Shown piece after piece: positions 19,201-27,353 of a stretch of 64,000 nt of DNA. The position numbers and the translations under genes were made by a program. The stretch covers positions 23,511 through 87,510 of the forward strand of contig QZKB01000045.1 of assembly GCA_003599415.1 (NCBI GenBank), written 5' to 3'. The DNA comes from Ignavibacteriales bacterium (lineage in GTDB: Bacteria > Bacteroidota > Ignavibacteria > Ignavibacteriales > SURF-24). Under the pieces are notes generated by a model. It was given only the letters and a program-made list of their open reading frames with translations, did not search any database and had not been told where the DNA came from. Every line of letters starts with the position of its first letter. Position 1 is the stretch's first letter.

Positions 19201-20331
19201 TTATTTTAACGCTGCCACTTCTATTATTGACTGATTGATAGCATCATAAACCATTTCCGGAGAAATCATATCCATGCAACTTGGATTAAAATCGCATTTC
19301 TGCTTATAGCAAACAAGGCAATCCATTTGTGGAATTATCTTGTGCACAAGCTCGTAATCTTCAATTTCATTAAATGAAGTTGGACCAAACAGACAGACAA
19401 TTCTTTTCTTTAGCGCAGTAGCTGCATGCAAAGCCATTGTATCGCCTGTAACAAGAATATCCGTCATATCAAGCAGAGACAAAAAATCCCTTGTAGAATT
19501 CCGGGTACCTGTATCAATTAAATCAGGATAATGATGCAGCAGAGTTTTGTTTCTTTCTTCCTCCTCAGGTCCGCCATATAAAAGAATACCTATTTCAGGA
19601 TTCTGTTTCATCATTTTAATAAGATCTATATAACCATCCAGCCGCCACTTTTTATATTGCCACCGGCTACTGGCGCCGGTATTCAAACCAACCAAAAATC
19701 TGTACCGACCAAGATTTTTCTCGCTGAAAAATTTATTCTTGAATTTAATCTCATCAAGGCTAAGGTAAAGTTGAATAGGACTTTTCCTGTACTCAAGTCC
19801 TGCAATCTCATGAATTATCTGCTGGTATGTTTTTGTGTTTCTCTTTTTATACTGATCAAACGCACCCATCTCAAGCCATTCGTCTGCTTCCGGATTAAAG
19901 GAATAAATTTTACCGAATGAATTCATTCCAAATCCTTTTTTCTCTTTTGCCATTATAATGGAAGCAAGCGGAGCGCTTACGGGCGAAGCGTCAGGATGAA
20001 TAAGTAAATCAAAATCTTCTACCATTAAACGATGAAGTGTTTCCGGATTTTCAAATATCAGCAGGTTATCTACAAGCTCGTTGTGAAAGAAAAAATCTCT
20101 TGAATTGTTTTTTGTAACCCAGGTAATATGACAATTTGGAAACTGATGCTTTAATGACGGCAGCAAAGAAGTTGTTCTTAAAACATCCCCCGGCGCATCT
20201 AGTTTGATTATAATTATTTTAAATCCAACCGGTGAATACTCACCGCAGTCATCGCACATTGTACCAGACTGTTTATTAAACCGGCATGGCCTGTCGCCCG
20301 GGAAATATCTGCAATCTGTTTTAAGAATCAT
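19201..20331 (-). CDS. GT9-family (heptosyltransferase-like) glycosyltransferase with Cys-rich N-terminus
   Basis: This 376-residue GT-B protein has GT9 signatures: KLDAPGDVLRTTSLLPSL near residue 45, GLNTGASSRWQYKKW (about 210), and VTGDTMALHAATAL with LFGPT (about 300-320). A Cys cluster precedes the fold (C7, C16, C26, C29), and a second one sits near the C-terminus (DCLVCYKQKCDFNPSC). Both could bind zinc or an Fe-S centre. GT9 enzymes transfer ADP-heptose or related sugars in lipopolysaccharide assembly. The gene overlaps the upstream GT4 gene by 4 bp. Confidence 0.85.
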   Translation of the reverse strand: MILKTDCRYFPGDRPCRFNKQSGTMCDDCGEYSPVGFKIIIIKLDAPGDVLRTTSLLPSLKHQFPNCHITWVTKNNSRDFFFHNELVDNLLIFENPETLHRLMVEDFDLLIHPDASPVSAPLASIIMAKEKKGFGMNSFGKIYSFNPEADEWLEMGAFDQYKKRNTKTYQQIIHEIAGLEYRKSPIQLYLSLDEIKFKNKFFSEKNLGRYRFLVGLNTGASSRWQYKKWRLDGYIDLIKMMKQNPEIGILLYGGPEEEERNKTLLHHYPDLIDTGTRNSTRDFLSLLDMTDILVTGDTMALHAATALKKRIVCLFGPTSFNEIEDYELVHKIIPQMDCLVCYKQKCDFNPSCMDMISPEMVYDAINQSIIEVAALK

Positions 20332-21479
20332 TTTACTGTTTCCGAAATTATTTGTTCAAATATTCCGCTAATCTTATTAAATGAATTCTGCTGAGATGTT
20401 TTGGCTACATTATCTTTAAAATTTATTGTAAGAGCTAAGTTATAATATTTTCTTACTGCATCTGCAATTTTAACCGGCAGAGATTCATCAACTACAACAC
20501 CTGTTTTTCCATCTTCAACAGATTCCGTTAATCCACCAACTTTAGTAACAATAACAGGCTTGTTAAATCCGTATGCAATATTAAGTATCCCGCTTTGTGT
20601 AGCGCTTCTGTAAGGAAGAACAACCACATCACTTATGTTAAAGTATTTCCCAACTTCTTCGTTCGGAACATACTCATTAATAATCTGAATATTACTATTA
20701 AGTCCTAATCTGTTTATCTGATCTTTATAAATTTTCGGATCATCATAAAATTCACCAACGATAAGTAATTTATATTTTTTCTCTTCATCAACCAACATTT
20801 TCATCGCTTCAATAAGAATACCCAGCCCTTTATATCTCCTTACATATCCAAAGAATAAAAGAATTTTATCTTCTTCCTTAAATCCAAGATTAGTCTTAAG
20901 CGAATTATTCTGCTCATTATTTTCCGTTTTGTACCAGTCATAAACCGGCAGTTCGGACCTGTAAATCTTTTGCTTGTAATTATAACTATTTAAGCTTTTA
21001 ACCACATCATCTGAAAGAGCCAGGAAAGAATATGCGTTGCACAATCCAATTTTTGTAAGCAACTTATCAGGTAAATTTCCTTCGTGCGAGATTACATTTT
21101 CCGTTATGAAAAGAATCTTTCTTTTATACTTCGCTTTAATTAAAGTTGAAATTGTAAAATGGCAGAATGAGAAGAACGGGTGCCACCAATCGAACACAAC
21201 AAGATCAGCATCTTCTTTCTTAACTTTACGCGCAACACTTACCCAGTTAAAAGGGGAAATTGAATTCACAATCCTTTCACTCGGAATACTTTTAACTAAT
21301 TTTATACTTTCATCATACTGGGTTTTACCGGGAAAAAGAAACGAAGGATAAAGAAGTTTATAATTAAAGATTTTCACCTCGAAATCATTCCTGAGAGCCT
21401 CAAAAAGACTTGAAACGAACAGCGAATTTCCACCCCTGTAAGGATAAGCCGGACCAATAATTATAATCTTTCTTTTAAT
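20328..21479 (-). CDS. GT4-family glycosyltransferase, first gene of the glycan operon; start codon unclear
   Basis: A GTG start at 21377 would give 349 residues beginning MKIFNYK, but this removes the first beta-alpha unit of the GT-B fold. The same frame continues upstream with KIIIIGPAYPYRGGNS and LFVSSLFEALRNDFEV, an obvious GT4 N-terminus. Between the upstream in-frame stop (about 21550) and this segment there is no ATG, GTG or TTG. An ATT at 21477-21479 with AAGAG 8 bases upstream would give 383 residues, a normal family length, so I annotate from there. The donor half contains LLFFGYVRRYKGLGIL and SATQSGILNIAYGFNKPVI. A sequencing error or an unusual start is possible. Confidence 0.75.
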   Translation of the reverse strand: MKRKIIIIGPAYPYRGGNSLFVSSLFEALRNDFEVKIFNYKLLYPSFLFPGKTQYDESIKLVKSIPSERIVNSISPFNWVSVARKVKKEDADLVVFDWWHPFFSFCHFTISTLIKAKYKRKILFITENVISHEGNLPDKLLTKIGLCNAYSFLALSDDVVKSLNSYNYKQKIYRSELPVYDWYKTENNEQNNSLKTNLGFKEEDKILLFFGYVRRYKGLGILIEAMKMLVDEEKKYKLLIVGEFYDDPKIYKDQINRLGLNSNIQIINEYVPNEEVGKYFNISDVVVLPYRSATQSGILNIAYGFNKPVIVTKVGGLTESVEDGKTGVVVDESLPVKIADAVRKYYNLALTINFKDNVAKTSQQNSFNKISGIFEQIISETVK

Positions 21480-21589
21480 TTTTGTAACTCTTTTAGTTGA
21501 TAATAACGCCGTAAATATAGGAAAATCCAGCCAAAGATTTAACGTAATTTAGAATGGTGAGTGAATGTTAAAATGTGGTAATCAAAAAA

Positions 21590-21621
21590 ATAAGCAGAAT
21601 TATTATTATAACTCTGCTTAT
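21590..21621 (-). terminator. Intrinsic terminator of the GT2 gene
   Basis: The 9-bp arms ATAAGCAGA (21590-21598) and TCTGCTTAT (21613-21621) are exact reverse complements around a 14-base loop. On the minus strand the hairpin is followed by a run of seven T. It lies 25 bp after the stop of the GT2 gene and about 110 bp before the glycan operon, separating the two transcription units. Confidence 0.8.
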
Positions 21622-21645
21622 AAAATTCTACGTAAAAAATCCCGC

Positions 21646-22740
21646 TTAGTTTCTGTCTTTTATATCATATATTTTATCATCGTGTGCATTATGCACCATC
21701 AATTCTCCAAGCAAACCTACTGAGAAGAACTGAACGCCGACAATAATTAATAAAATACCAAATAGCAGCAAGGGACGATTGCTTAATGATTTTCCGGACA
21801 GCCATTCATACGAAAGATATCCGTTCACAATAAAACCAACAAGGAATGCAAGGGCACCAAGAAAACCAAAAAGGTGCATTGGTCTTTGTACATAACGGGT
21901 TACAAACATTACGGTAAGCAAATCTATAAAGCCTTTAAAGAAACGTGATATGCCGAACTTTGTTTTTCCGTATCTGCGCGGATGATGCCTGACTACAATT
22001 TCAGAAATTCTGTATCCCTGCCAGCCTGCTAATACAGGCATGTATCTGTGCAATTCGCCATAGACACTTATATTCTTTACAACTTCACGGCGGTAAGCTT
22101 TTAATCCGCAATTAAAATCATGAATCTTTATTCCGCTCATCACCTTAGTAACAAAGTTAAAAAACTTAGATGACTGACGTTTAATAAACGGGTCAAATCT
22201 TTTCTTTTTCCAACCGGAAACAAGATCATAACCTTCTTCAAGTTTCATAATCAGGTTAGGAATTTCGTTCGGGTCATCCTGCAAGTCGGCATCCATAGTA
22301 ATTACGGCATCACCTGAAATATTTTTAAAGCCCATCTGAAGCGCAGCAGATTTGCCATAATTTTTTCTGAAGCTGATATACCGGAATTTCTGATCCTGTT
22401 TTACAATTTCCTTGATTATTTTAAGCGACCCGTCATTACTGCCGTCATCAACCAGCAAAACTTCATAATCACAGCTTAAACCACGCATAGCTTTTTTAAT
22501 TTCAGATACCAGAGGCCTTAAGGATTCTTCTTCATTATAAAGCGGAACAACAATAGAAACTTTTTTAAATGAAGTCTTTTTTTGCGGGGATTCTGAAGCC
22601 TGTTTATTTACATGTGGAAATTTTCTTCTGCGATACCGGTTATAGTAAAACTTCTTACGCCCTTCCTGTTTGTTGCCGCCTTTTCCCTGGGATTGATCCT
22701 GCCCTTCGGGATTTTGGTTTGTTATATTTTTTTCTTCCAA
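21646..22740 (-). CDS. GT2-family polyprenyl-phosphate glycosyltransferase (DPM1/GtrB-like)
   Basis: This 364-residue protein has a disordered, Lys/Gln/Arg-rich N-terminal extension (about residues 1-58) that is not part of the family core. Then follow the GT-A strand KVSIVVPLYNEEES, the DDGSNDGS loop, the metal-binding DADLQDDP and a conserved HDFNCGLKAYR. Two C-terminal membrane helices (about 285-305 and 320-345) match bacterial GtrB/ArnC-like enzymes that make polyprenyl-phosphate sugars used by periplasmic GT-C transferases. It could supply the YfhO-like protein encoded nearby; that link is inferred from position. Confidence 0.88.
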   Translation of the reverse strand: MEEKNITNQNPEGQDQSQGKGGNKQEGRKKFYYNRYRRRKFPHVNKQASESPQKKTSFKKVSIVVPLYNEEESLRPLVSEIKKAMRGLSCDYEVLLVDDGSNDGSLKIIKEIVKQDQKFRYISFRKNYGKSAALQMGFKNISGDAVITMDADLQDDPNEIPNLIMKLEEGYDLVSGWKKKRFDPFIKRQSSKFFNFVTKVMSGIKIHDFNCGLKAYRREVVKNISVYGELHRYMPVLAGWQGYRISEIVVRHHPRRYGKTKFGISRFFKGFIDLLTVMFVTRYVQRPMHLFGFLGALAFLVGFIVNGYLSYEWLSGKSLSNRPLLLFGILLIIVGVQFFSVGLLGELMVHNAHDDKIYDIKDRN

Positions 22741-22875
22741 TTAAAATTCCATTTTTCACGCCCAAAAGTTAATTGATAATATTCCCAAAATCAATTTCTT
22801 GTTAAATAAGTTTATTTTTGTAATTGACAATTAGTGGTTCATTCGATAGTTTTTAACCGTAAATGGAAAAGATAA

Positions 22876-23217
22876 ATGGGAAGAGTTGTATACTGGACAA
22901 TAATGAGAGCGGCTATTGTTATTCCTTCTCTCTGGTTTTTAATGTATTACTTTCAATTCAGGTATTGGTGGATAGTAGCTTTTGGCGCGATTTACGGAAT
23001 TATAATTCATCCCGCTATAATTCAATTTAGAAAATTTGAAAACGACAACAAGGAAATAGTTCAATCAACACTTTGTTCTTCCTGTAAACATTTTGATAAA
23101 ACTGCTGTCTTATGCTTAAAGTATGATGAGCACCCATCTTTGAACTTTCTTCCATGCGATGGTGTTGAATGGGAACCAATAAATAATTTTGACTATGAGG
23201 AAAAAGAATACAATTAA
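22876..23217 (+). CDS. Small membrane protein with C-terminal four-Cys cluster
   Basis: This 113-residue protein has two hydrophobic helices (about residues 9-27 and 30-48) followed by a soluble tail with C-x2-C-x9-C-x13-C spacing (LCSSCKHF, VLCLKYD, LPCDGVEW), consistent with a zinc-binding site. It is divergent from the GT2 gene and its 3' end overlaps the start of the next Cys-rich gene, suggesting coexpression. A TATTTTTG at 22813-22820 matches the TAnnTTTG promoter element. I do not recognise the family and propose no function. Confidence 0.65.
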   Translation: MGRVVYWTIMRAAIVIPSLWFLMYYFQFRYWWIVAFGAIYGIIIHPAIIQFRKFENDNKEIVQSTLCSSCKHFDKTAVLCLKYDEHPSLNFLPCDGVEWEPINNFDYEEKEYN

Positions 23218-23446
23218 AAAAGAAGAGGCGCTTGACTCTGTAAGATTCTGCACTGAATGCGGTGAGGAGCTTGAAAATTTTTCTATCTCAGATCATTCGA
23301 GTCCGGAAGATGCACAAAAACAGCATGATACCTGTAAGGAAACAGGTAAATTTAACGGCGATATGTGCTCACGCGTGTTCATAACAAAATTTAAGGAAGA
23401 AGATAACCTCGATTTTACCGAGGATACTCTTGATGATGAGGATTAA
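23195..23446 (+). CDS. Small acidic Cys-rich protein, putative zinc-binding
   Basis: An upstream TTG at 23189 is in frame, but the ATG at 23195 is the better start, giving 83 residues beginning MRKKNTIKKEE. The middle carries FCTECGEEL, then a His and two more Cys (HDTCKE and DMCSRVF), consistent with a zinc-ribbon-like site. The C-terminus is strongly acidic. The gene overlaps the preceding Cys-rich membrane protein by 23 bp and converges on the BtuF-like gene with a 32-bp overlap. The function is unknown. Confidence 0.6.
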   Translation: MRKKNTIKKEEALDSVRFCTECGEELENFSISDHSSPEDAQKQHDTCKETGKFNGDMCSRVFITKFKEEDNLDFTEDTLDDED

Positions 23447-24329
23447 TTTTCCGGAATAAATCCTCTATCGCATCAATAAACCTTGAACCCGGACGGAGAT
23501 ACATATCCGGATCTACTACTATAACATTATTATTTTTTAATGCCTTTACGGTCTTCCACTCTTTAATCCCTTTCAGGTTATCTTTAACCTCATCAGAAGA
23601 CATTCCCGTCATAAGCATAAATTCAGGATCTCTCTTAAGCACTTCTTCACGACTGAAGATGGGATAGTTTAACGGCGAATCAGATGCAATGTTTTCAAGT
23701 CCCACTGTGGTTACAATTTCATTTATGAAAGTATTTTTTCCGGCAACAATAACAGGATTCAAACCAATAATAAACAAAGCTTTTCTGTGCGGCAGTTTAT
23801 TTGCTTCATCAGTTATTTTTTTGTACCGAATATCCCAGTCAGAAATTATTTGATCTGCATTTTTTTCGAGATTAAAAATATTTCCGAAATCTTTAATCGT
23901 CTTTTTAATACCGCTATAATTCCTTGGGTTTGAAACAAATACTTTTACTCCAAGCTTAAGGAGTTTTTCATAGCTGTCTTTTACATTTCCTTCAACTGTA
24001 ATAAAAACGAGGTCCGGTTTAAGGCTAAGAATTTTTTCATAGTCGAAAGTAATCATATCTCCAATTTTTGTAATATGCTTTGCCTCTTCGGGATAGTTGC
24101 AATAAAGAGTGTTACCAATAAGCTTGTTCCCCGCCCCAATTTTATAAATCAGCTCGGTAAGATTTGGTGCTAAAGAAATTACCCGCTTTGGCAAAGAATC
24201 TATAACGACGTTTTTATTCAAATCATCAGTAATAACTTTATGCTCTGCAGTTGCATTATTTTCATTCTTAACGCAACCGGAAAGCGAGAGAATTATTCCT
24301 GCTAAGAGTAACAGAAAATGATTTTTCAT
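23415..24329 (-). CDS. BtuF-like ABC-transporter substrate-binding lipoprotein
   Basis: This 304-residue lipoprotein has a lipobox ending at Cys19 (LSLSGC). The periplasmic-binding fold of the cobalamin/iron-siderophore class follows: RVISLAPNLTELIYKIG with GDMITFDYEKILSLKPDLV in the first lobe and IVVDPDMYLRPGSRFIDAIEDL at the C-terminal helix. Relatives bind vitamin B12, haem or ferric siderophores and deliver them to a BtuCD-type importer. No permease or ATPase gene is nearby, so the ligand is not determined. Its 3' end overlaps the convergent Cys-rich gene. Confidence 0.85.
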   Translation of the reverse strand: MKNHFLLLLAGIILSLSGCVKNENNATAEHKVITDDLNKNVVIDSLPKRVISLAPNLTELIYKIGAGNKLIGNTLYCNYPEEAKHITKIGDMITFDYEKILSLKPDLVFITVEGNVKDSYEKLLKLGVKVFVSNPRNYSGIKKTIKDFGNIFNLEKNADQIISDWDIRYKKITDEANKLPHRKALFIIGLNPVIVAGKNTFINEIVTTVGLENIASDSPLNYPIFSREEVLKRDPEFMLMTGMSSDEVKDNLKGIKEWKTVKALKNNNVIVVDPDMYLRPGSRFIDAIEDLFRKINPHHQEYPR

Positions 24330-24417
24330 TGATAGAATTTTTTCCTAAATAATTTACAGGAAAATATACTTTTGAAAGTATCAATTTCAAAGTTGAAATA
24401 TTTGAAGGATAATTTTA

Positions 24418-24425
24418 TATCTTTG
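24418..24425 (+). promoter_or_regulatory. Putative -7 element for sppA
   Basis: TATCTTTG matches the TAnnTTTG consensus and ends 24 bases before the ATG chosen for sppA. A TTG at 24393-24395 lies 22 bases upstream as a candidate -33 element. The position also supports the ATG at 24450, because a start at 24372 would lie upstream of this promoter. Confidence 0.4.
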
Positions 24426-24449
24426 GAACAAAAAAATCCCGGGTTTAAA

Positions 24450-26891
24450 ATGAAAACAAAGCTGATAACCTTACTCGTTCTTCTTCTATATTCATTAAAT
24501 TTTTCACAGGAAGGATTCTCTTCTTTTTATGAAAGGAATGATTTTCTGTTAGCCTCTCCCGGCGCTATGAAATATGGTTTGTACGGTTATGATAACCCAG
24601 CACAGTTAACGTATGTAGATAATTTTGATCTGATGTTCGCATTAAGCAACCGTTACAACAAGTTAAGCGAATTAAAAAACTGGGGCTTGTTTGCCGCCAT
24701 TTCAAATGTTGGCTTTGGCGTATTGCATAACAGGATTGGCAGTTACACAATTAACGATTACAAATTATCTTTAGCGGCAGGAGACAGAAATTTTAGTTTC
24801 GGTATCGGCTACGGCTGGTCAACCGGTAATAAAAATATTTTTAAGCGAACGGACATTATTACATTAGGAACTCTTATAAGACCAATGAAGCATTTATCGG
24901 TTGGACTAACAGGAACATCATCAACAACAATTAATTCCAAAGAAATTTATGCTGATATCGCTGTTCGCCCGCTGGGAAATGAAATTGTTTCTGTCTTTGG
25001 AGATTTCTATTACCGCAATAAACCTTTGCCTGGAATAAAAACTACAAGCTGGAGTTTGGGGTTCTCAGTTGAAGTTTTATCCGGTTTAATACTTACTGCA
25101 AAAAGAAATTTTGAAACCGAAATATCTTCTGCGGGAATTAGTCTTGGTTTGGGAAATGTCGGGTTCACTTTCCAGGAATATAAAAACGATAAAGGAAACG
25201 AAGGAGAAGTAAATGGTATTGATTATAGAACCTTTGCAATAAGAGTAGGTGGATACGAAAGAAATTTAGCCTCAGCCATATTTCCTCCAAAGAATTATCT
25301 TGAAATGAATATGAAAGAAGGAATCAAATATCAGAATTACAAATTCTTTGATAACAGCAGCACCCTGCTTTCGGTAATTCAGCAAATCAATGCAGCTAAA
25401 GATGATCCCACAATTAAAGGAATAGCGATAAATACAAGTGGATTTAATACCAACAAGGAATTCGTCTGGGAAATAAGAGAACGATTGAGAGAATTTAAAC
25501 AAATGGGGAAGAAAGTTATTGTGTTTATAGATAATCCCGATCTGACTATTTACCATCTTGCTTCCGTAGCAGATAAAATTGTAATGGATCCGCTTGGGCA
25601 ATTAAATATTCTCGGTTACCTGATGGGAAGAACATTTTACAAAAACGCTCTTGATATGCTTGGGGTTGGAATAGATGAACTTAGATTCTTTAAGTATAAA
25701 TCCGCAGCCGAAAGTTTTTCCCGCGAACAAATGTCTGAAGCAGACAAAGAGCAAAGGCAAAAATTAATTGATAATAATTACGAGCTTGCAAGAAAGGATA
25801 TTTGCGAGGGAAGAAATTTTTCTCCTGAACAGTTTGATAATTACGTAAACAATTACGGAATTCTTCTTGCCAACACCGCTTTGGAAAACAAACTTGTTGA
25901 TACTCTTGCACGCTGGGATGCTGTTCCGGACATAATTAAAAATCTTGAGGGCACTGAGAGAAGTCTTGTCGGGGCAGGTTCAATTGAAAAATTTAAATTG
26001 CCTAAAGATAATTACTGGGGCGAACCGGACAGAATTGCAATCATTTATGCTTTAGGTGAATGCGCAATGGACCAGGGAATTACTGCAAGAAGACTTGTTA
26101 AAGATGTCGAGGCTGCGGGTAATGATCCTCTTGTTAAAGCAATCGTCCTTCGTGTGGATTCTCCCGGTGGAGACGGCATGGCTTCCGATTATATTGCAGA
26201 AGCATTGAAGAAAATTAAAAAGACTAAACCTGTTATTGTCTCGCAGGGTACTGTCGCTGCATCCGGTGGTTACTGGCTTTCTATGTATGCAGATACAATT
26301 GTTGCAGCACCAAATACAACTACCGGATCAATAGGCGTAATTAGCATGTGGGCTTATAATAAAGGACTGAAAGAAAAAATTGGGCTTTCTACAGATTATG
26401 TTAAACGCGGAGACCATGCGGATTTATTTTTTGGTATGACTCTTCCGTTTGTTGGCTTAAGTCTGCCGGACAGACCTTTAACCGAAGATGAGCGCGGCAG
26501 ATATGAATGGTCGATAAATAATATGTATAAGGATTTTGTAGGCAAGGTTTCTAATGGCAGAAATCTTACCCTTGAATATGTTGATTCCATTGGACAGGGC
26601 AGAGTTTGGAGCGGAAAAGACGGAAAACAATTAAAGCTTGTTGATGTAATTGGCGGTTTGGATGATGCAATTAAAATAGCAAAACAAAAGGCGGGAATAC
26701 AACCGGATGAAGAAGTAAATCTGGTTCAGTATCCGGAAATGGCGCTGTTCAACTTTGATTTTCTTCAGCCAAAAATATTCGGATTCGAAACAAAAGCAGA
26801 TGAATCGATGGAATTCCTGAAATTCAGATTGGAGAACGCGGGAAAACCAATGCCCGTATTGCCATTAGATGATTGTGGTTCGTACAAATAA
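24450..26891 (+). CDS. sppA: Signal peptide peptidase SppA fused to an N-terminal outer-membrane-barrel-like domain
   Basis: The frame is open from 24372, but the ATG at 24450 starts a clear signal peptide (MKTKLITLLVLLLYSLNFSQ), giving 813 residues. About residues 20-265 look like amphipathic beta-strands of a barrel (SFGIGYGWSTG, LSVGLTGTSST, AGISLGLGNVGFTF). A tandem-repeat 67K-type SppA follows. The catalytic pair is present: Lys417 in FFKYKSAAE and Ser605 in VAASGGYW. SppA degrades leftover signal peptides or membrane fragments. The barrel fusion would place the protease at the outer membrane facing the periplasm; that location is inferred. The gene ends at a strong hairpin. Confidence 0.85.
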   Translation: MKTKLITLLVLLLYSLNFSQEGFSSFYERNDFLLASPGAMKYGLYGYDNPAQLTYVDNFDLMFALSNRYNKLSELKNWGLFAAISNVGFGVLHNRIGSYTINDYKLSLAAGDRNFSFGIGYGWSTGNKNIFKRTDIITLGTLIRPMKHLSVGLTGTSSTTINSKEIYADIAVRPLGNEIVSVFGDFYYRNKPLPGIKTTSWSLGFSVEVLSGLILTAKRNFETEISSAGISLGLGNVGFTFQEYKNDKGNEGEVNGIDYRTFAIRVGGYERNLASAIFPPKNYLEMNMKEGIKYQNYKFFDNSSTLLSVIQQINAAKDDPTIKGIAINTSGFNTNKEFVWEIRERLREFKQMGKKVIVFIDNPDLTIYHLASVADKIVMDPLGQLNILGYLMGRTFYKNALDMLGVGIDELRFFKYKSAAESFSREQMSEADKEQRQKLIDNNYELARKDICEGRNFSPEQFDNYVNNYGILLANTALENKLVDTLARWDAVPDIIKNLEGTERSLVGAGSIEKFKLPKDNYWGEPDRIAIIYALGECAMDQGITARRLVKDVEAAGNDPLVKAIVLRVDSPGGDGMASDYIAEALKKIKKTKPVIVSQGTVAASGGYWLSMYADTIVAAPNTTTGSIGVISMWAYNKGLKEKIGLSTDYVKRGDHADLFFGMTLPFVGLSLPDRPLTEDERGRYEWSINNMYKDFVGKVSNGRNLTLEYVDSIGQGRVWSGKDGKQLKLVDVIGGLDDAIKIAKQKAGIQPDEEVNLVQYPEMALFNFDFLQPKIFGFETKADESMEFLKFRLENAGKPMPVLPLDDCGSYK

Positions 26892-26917
26892 AAAAAGCGG
26901 CATTATAGCCGCTTTTT
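26892..26917. terminator. Bidirectional intrinsic terminator between sppA and a small gene
   Basis: The arms AAAAAGCGGC (26892-26901) and GCCGCTTTTT (26908-26917) are perfectly complementary around a 6-base loop. The stem carries A on one side and T on the other, so it can terminate transcription in both directions. It sits immediately after the sppA stop and 19 bp after the stop of the convergent small gene. Confidence 0.85.
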
Positions 26918-26935
26918 CAAATCTTTTGATAACTT

Positions 26936-27100
26936 TTATTTTATATCGGTAACCTTGTTAATATCATCAAGCTTTACAAATTTTTCCTGGAACTTGTATT
27001 GTCCGCTTTGTCCTTTAACAGCTTTAACAACTTTAACATTTACCTTGTTATCTTTATGTTTGCCTTTTGCTTTATCTGCAAACGATTGTACTTTTGCCAT
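26936..27100 (-). CDS. 54-residue basic protein, possibly DUF4295-like
   Basis: The ATG at 27100 is preceded by AGGAG with 5-base spacing, one of the clearest ribosome-binding sites in the window. The product is 54 residues and Lys-rich (MAKVQSFADKAKGKHKDN at the start, ending KVTDIK). The pattern VKVVKAVKGQSGQYKF with a following acidic D-D resembles small DUF4295 proteins of Bacteroidota, which are linked to ribosomes, but the match is by eye. The gene has its own terminator. The frame on the opposite strand over the same stretch has no coding features. Confidence 0.65.
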   Translation of the reverse strand: MAKVQSFADKAKGKHKDNKVNVKVVKAVKGQSGQYKFQEKFVKLDDINKVTDIK

Positions 27101-27353
27101 ATTAACTCCTTTTTTTTACCTGCGTAAATATAGGTATAACAGGCTTTAAATGAAAGACTGGAAAATCCTTAATAACCTCCAAAATTTAATAGATTTTAGA
27201 TTTGACCAGTCATAAAACAGAACTGATATAAAGTAAAAGCTGTCATCTCAAAAAAGCAATGCGATCTGATTTTTAACATAATTCAGCAGATTGCTTCGTC
27301 ATTTCACTCCTCACAATAACAAATACACTACTTTCAAGACAGCTCAACAAAAA
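27101..27353. other. Intergenic stretch with a degenerate repeat
   Basis: This 253-bp gap separates the small basic-protein gene from the distal end of the glycan locus. No coding frame was seen. It contains the degenerate inverted-repeat element annotated at 27242-27319 and little else recognisable. Confidence 0.5.
27242..27319. repeat. Degenerate inverted-repeat (MITE-like) element
   Basis: The segment begins GTCATCTC and ends CAATAAC, with internal inverted arms AAGCAAT (27254-27260) and ATTGCTT (27290-27296). The minus-strand reading (GTTATTGTGAGGAGTG then GACGAAGCAATCTG) has the form of a dispersed repeat with GTCATTGCGAGGA-type ends that I recall from many Bacteroidota-related genomes. 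No protein is encoded. Its position at the distal end of the glycan locus may mark a boundary. Confidence 0.45.

Noticed and set aside
26955..27149. 64-residue plus-strand frame over the small basic gene
   Set aside because: The minus-strand gene has the ribosome-binding site and the credible protein; this is its shadow.
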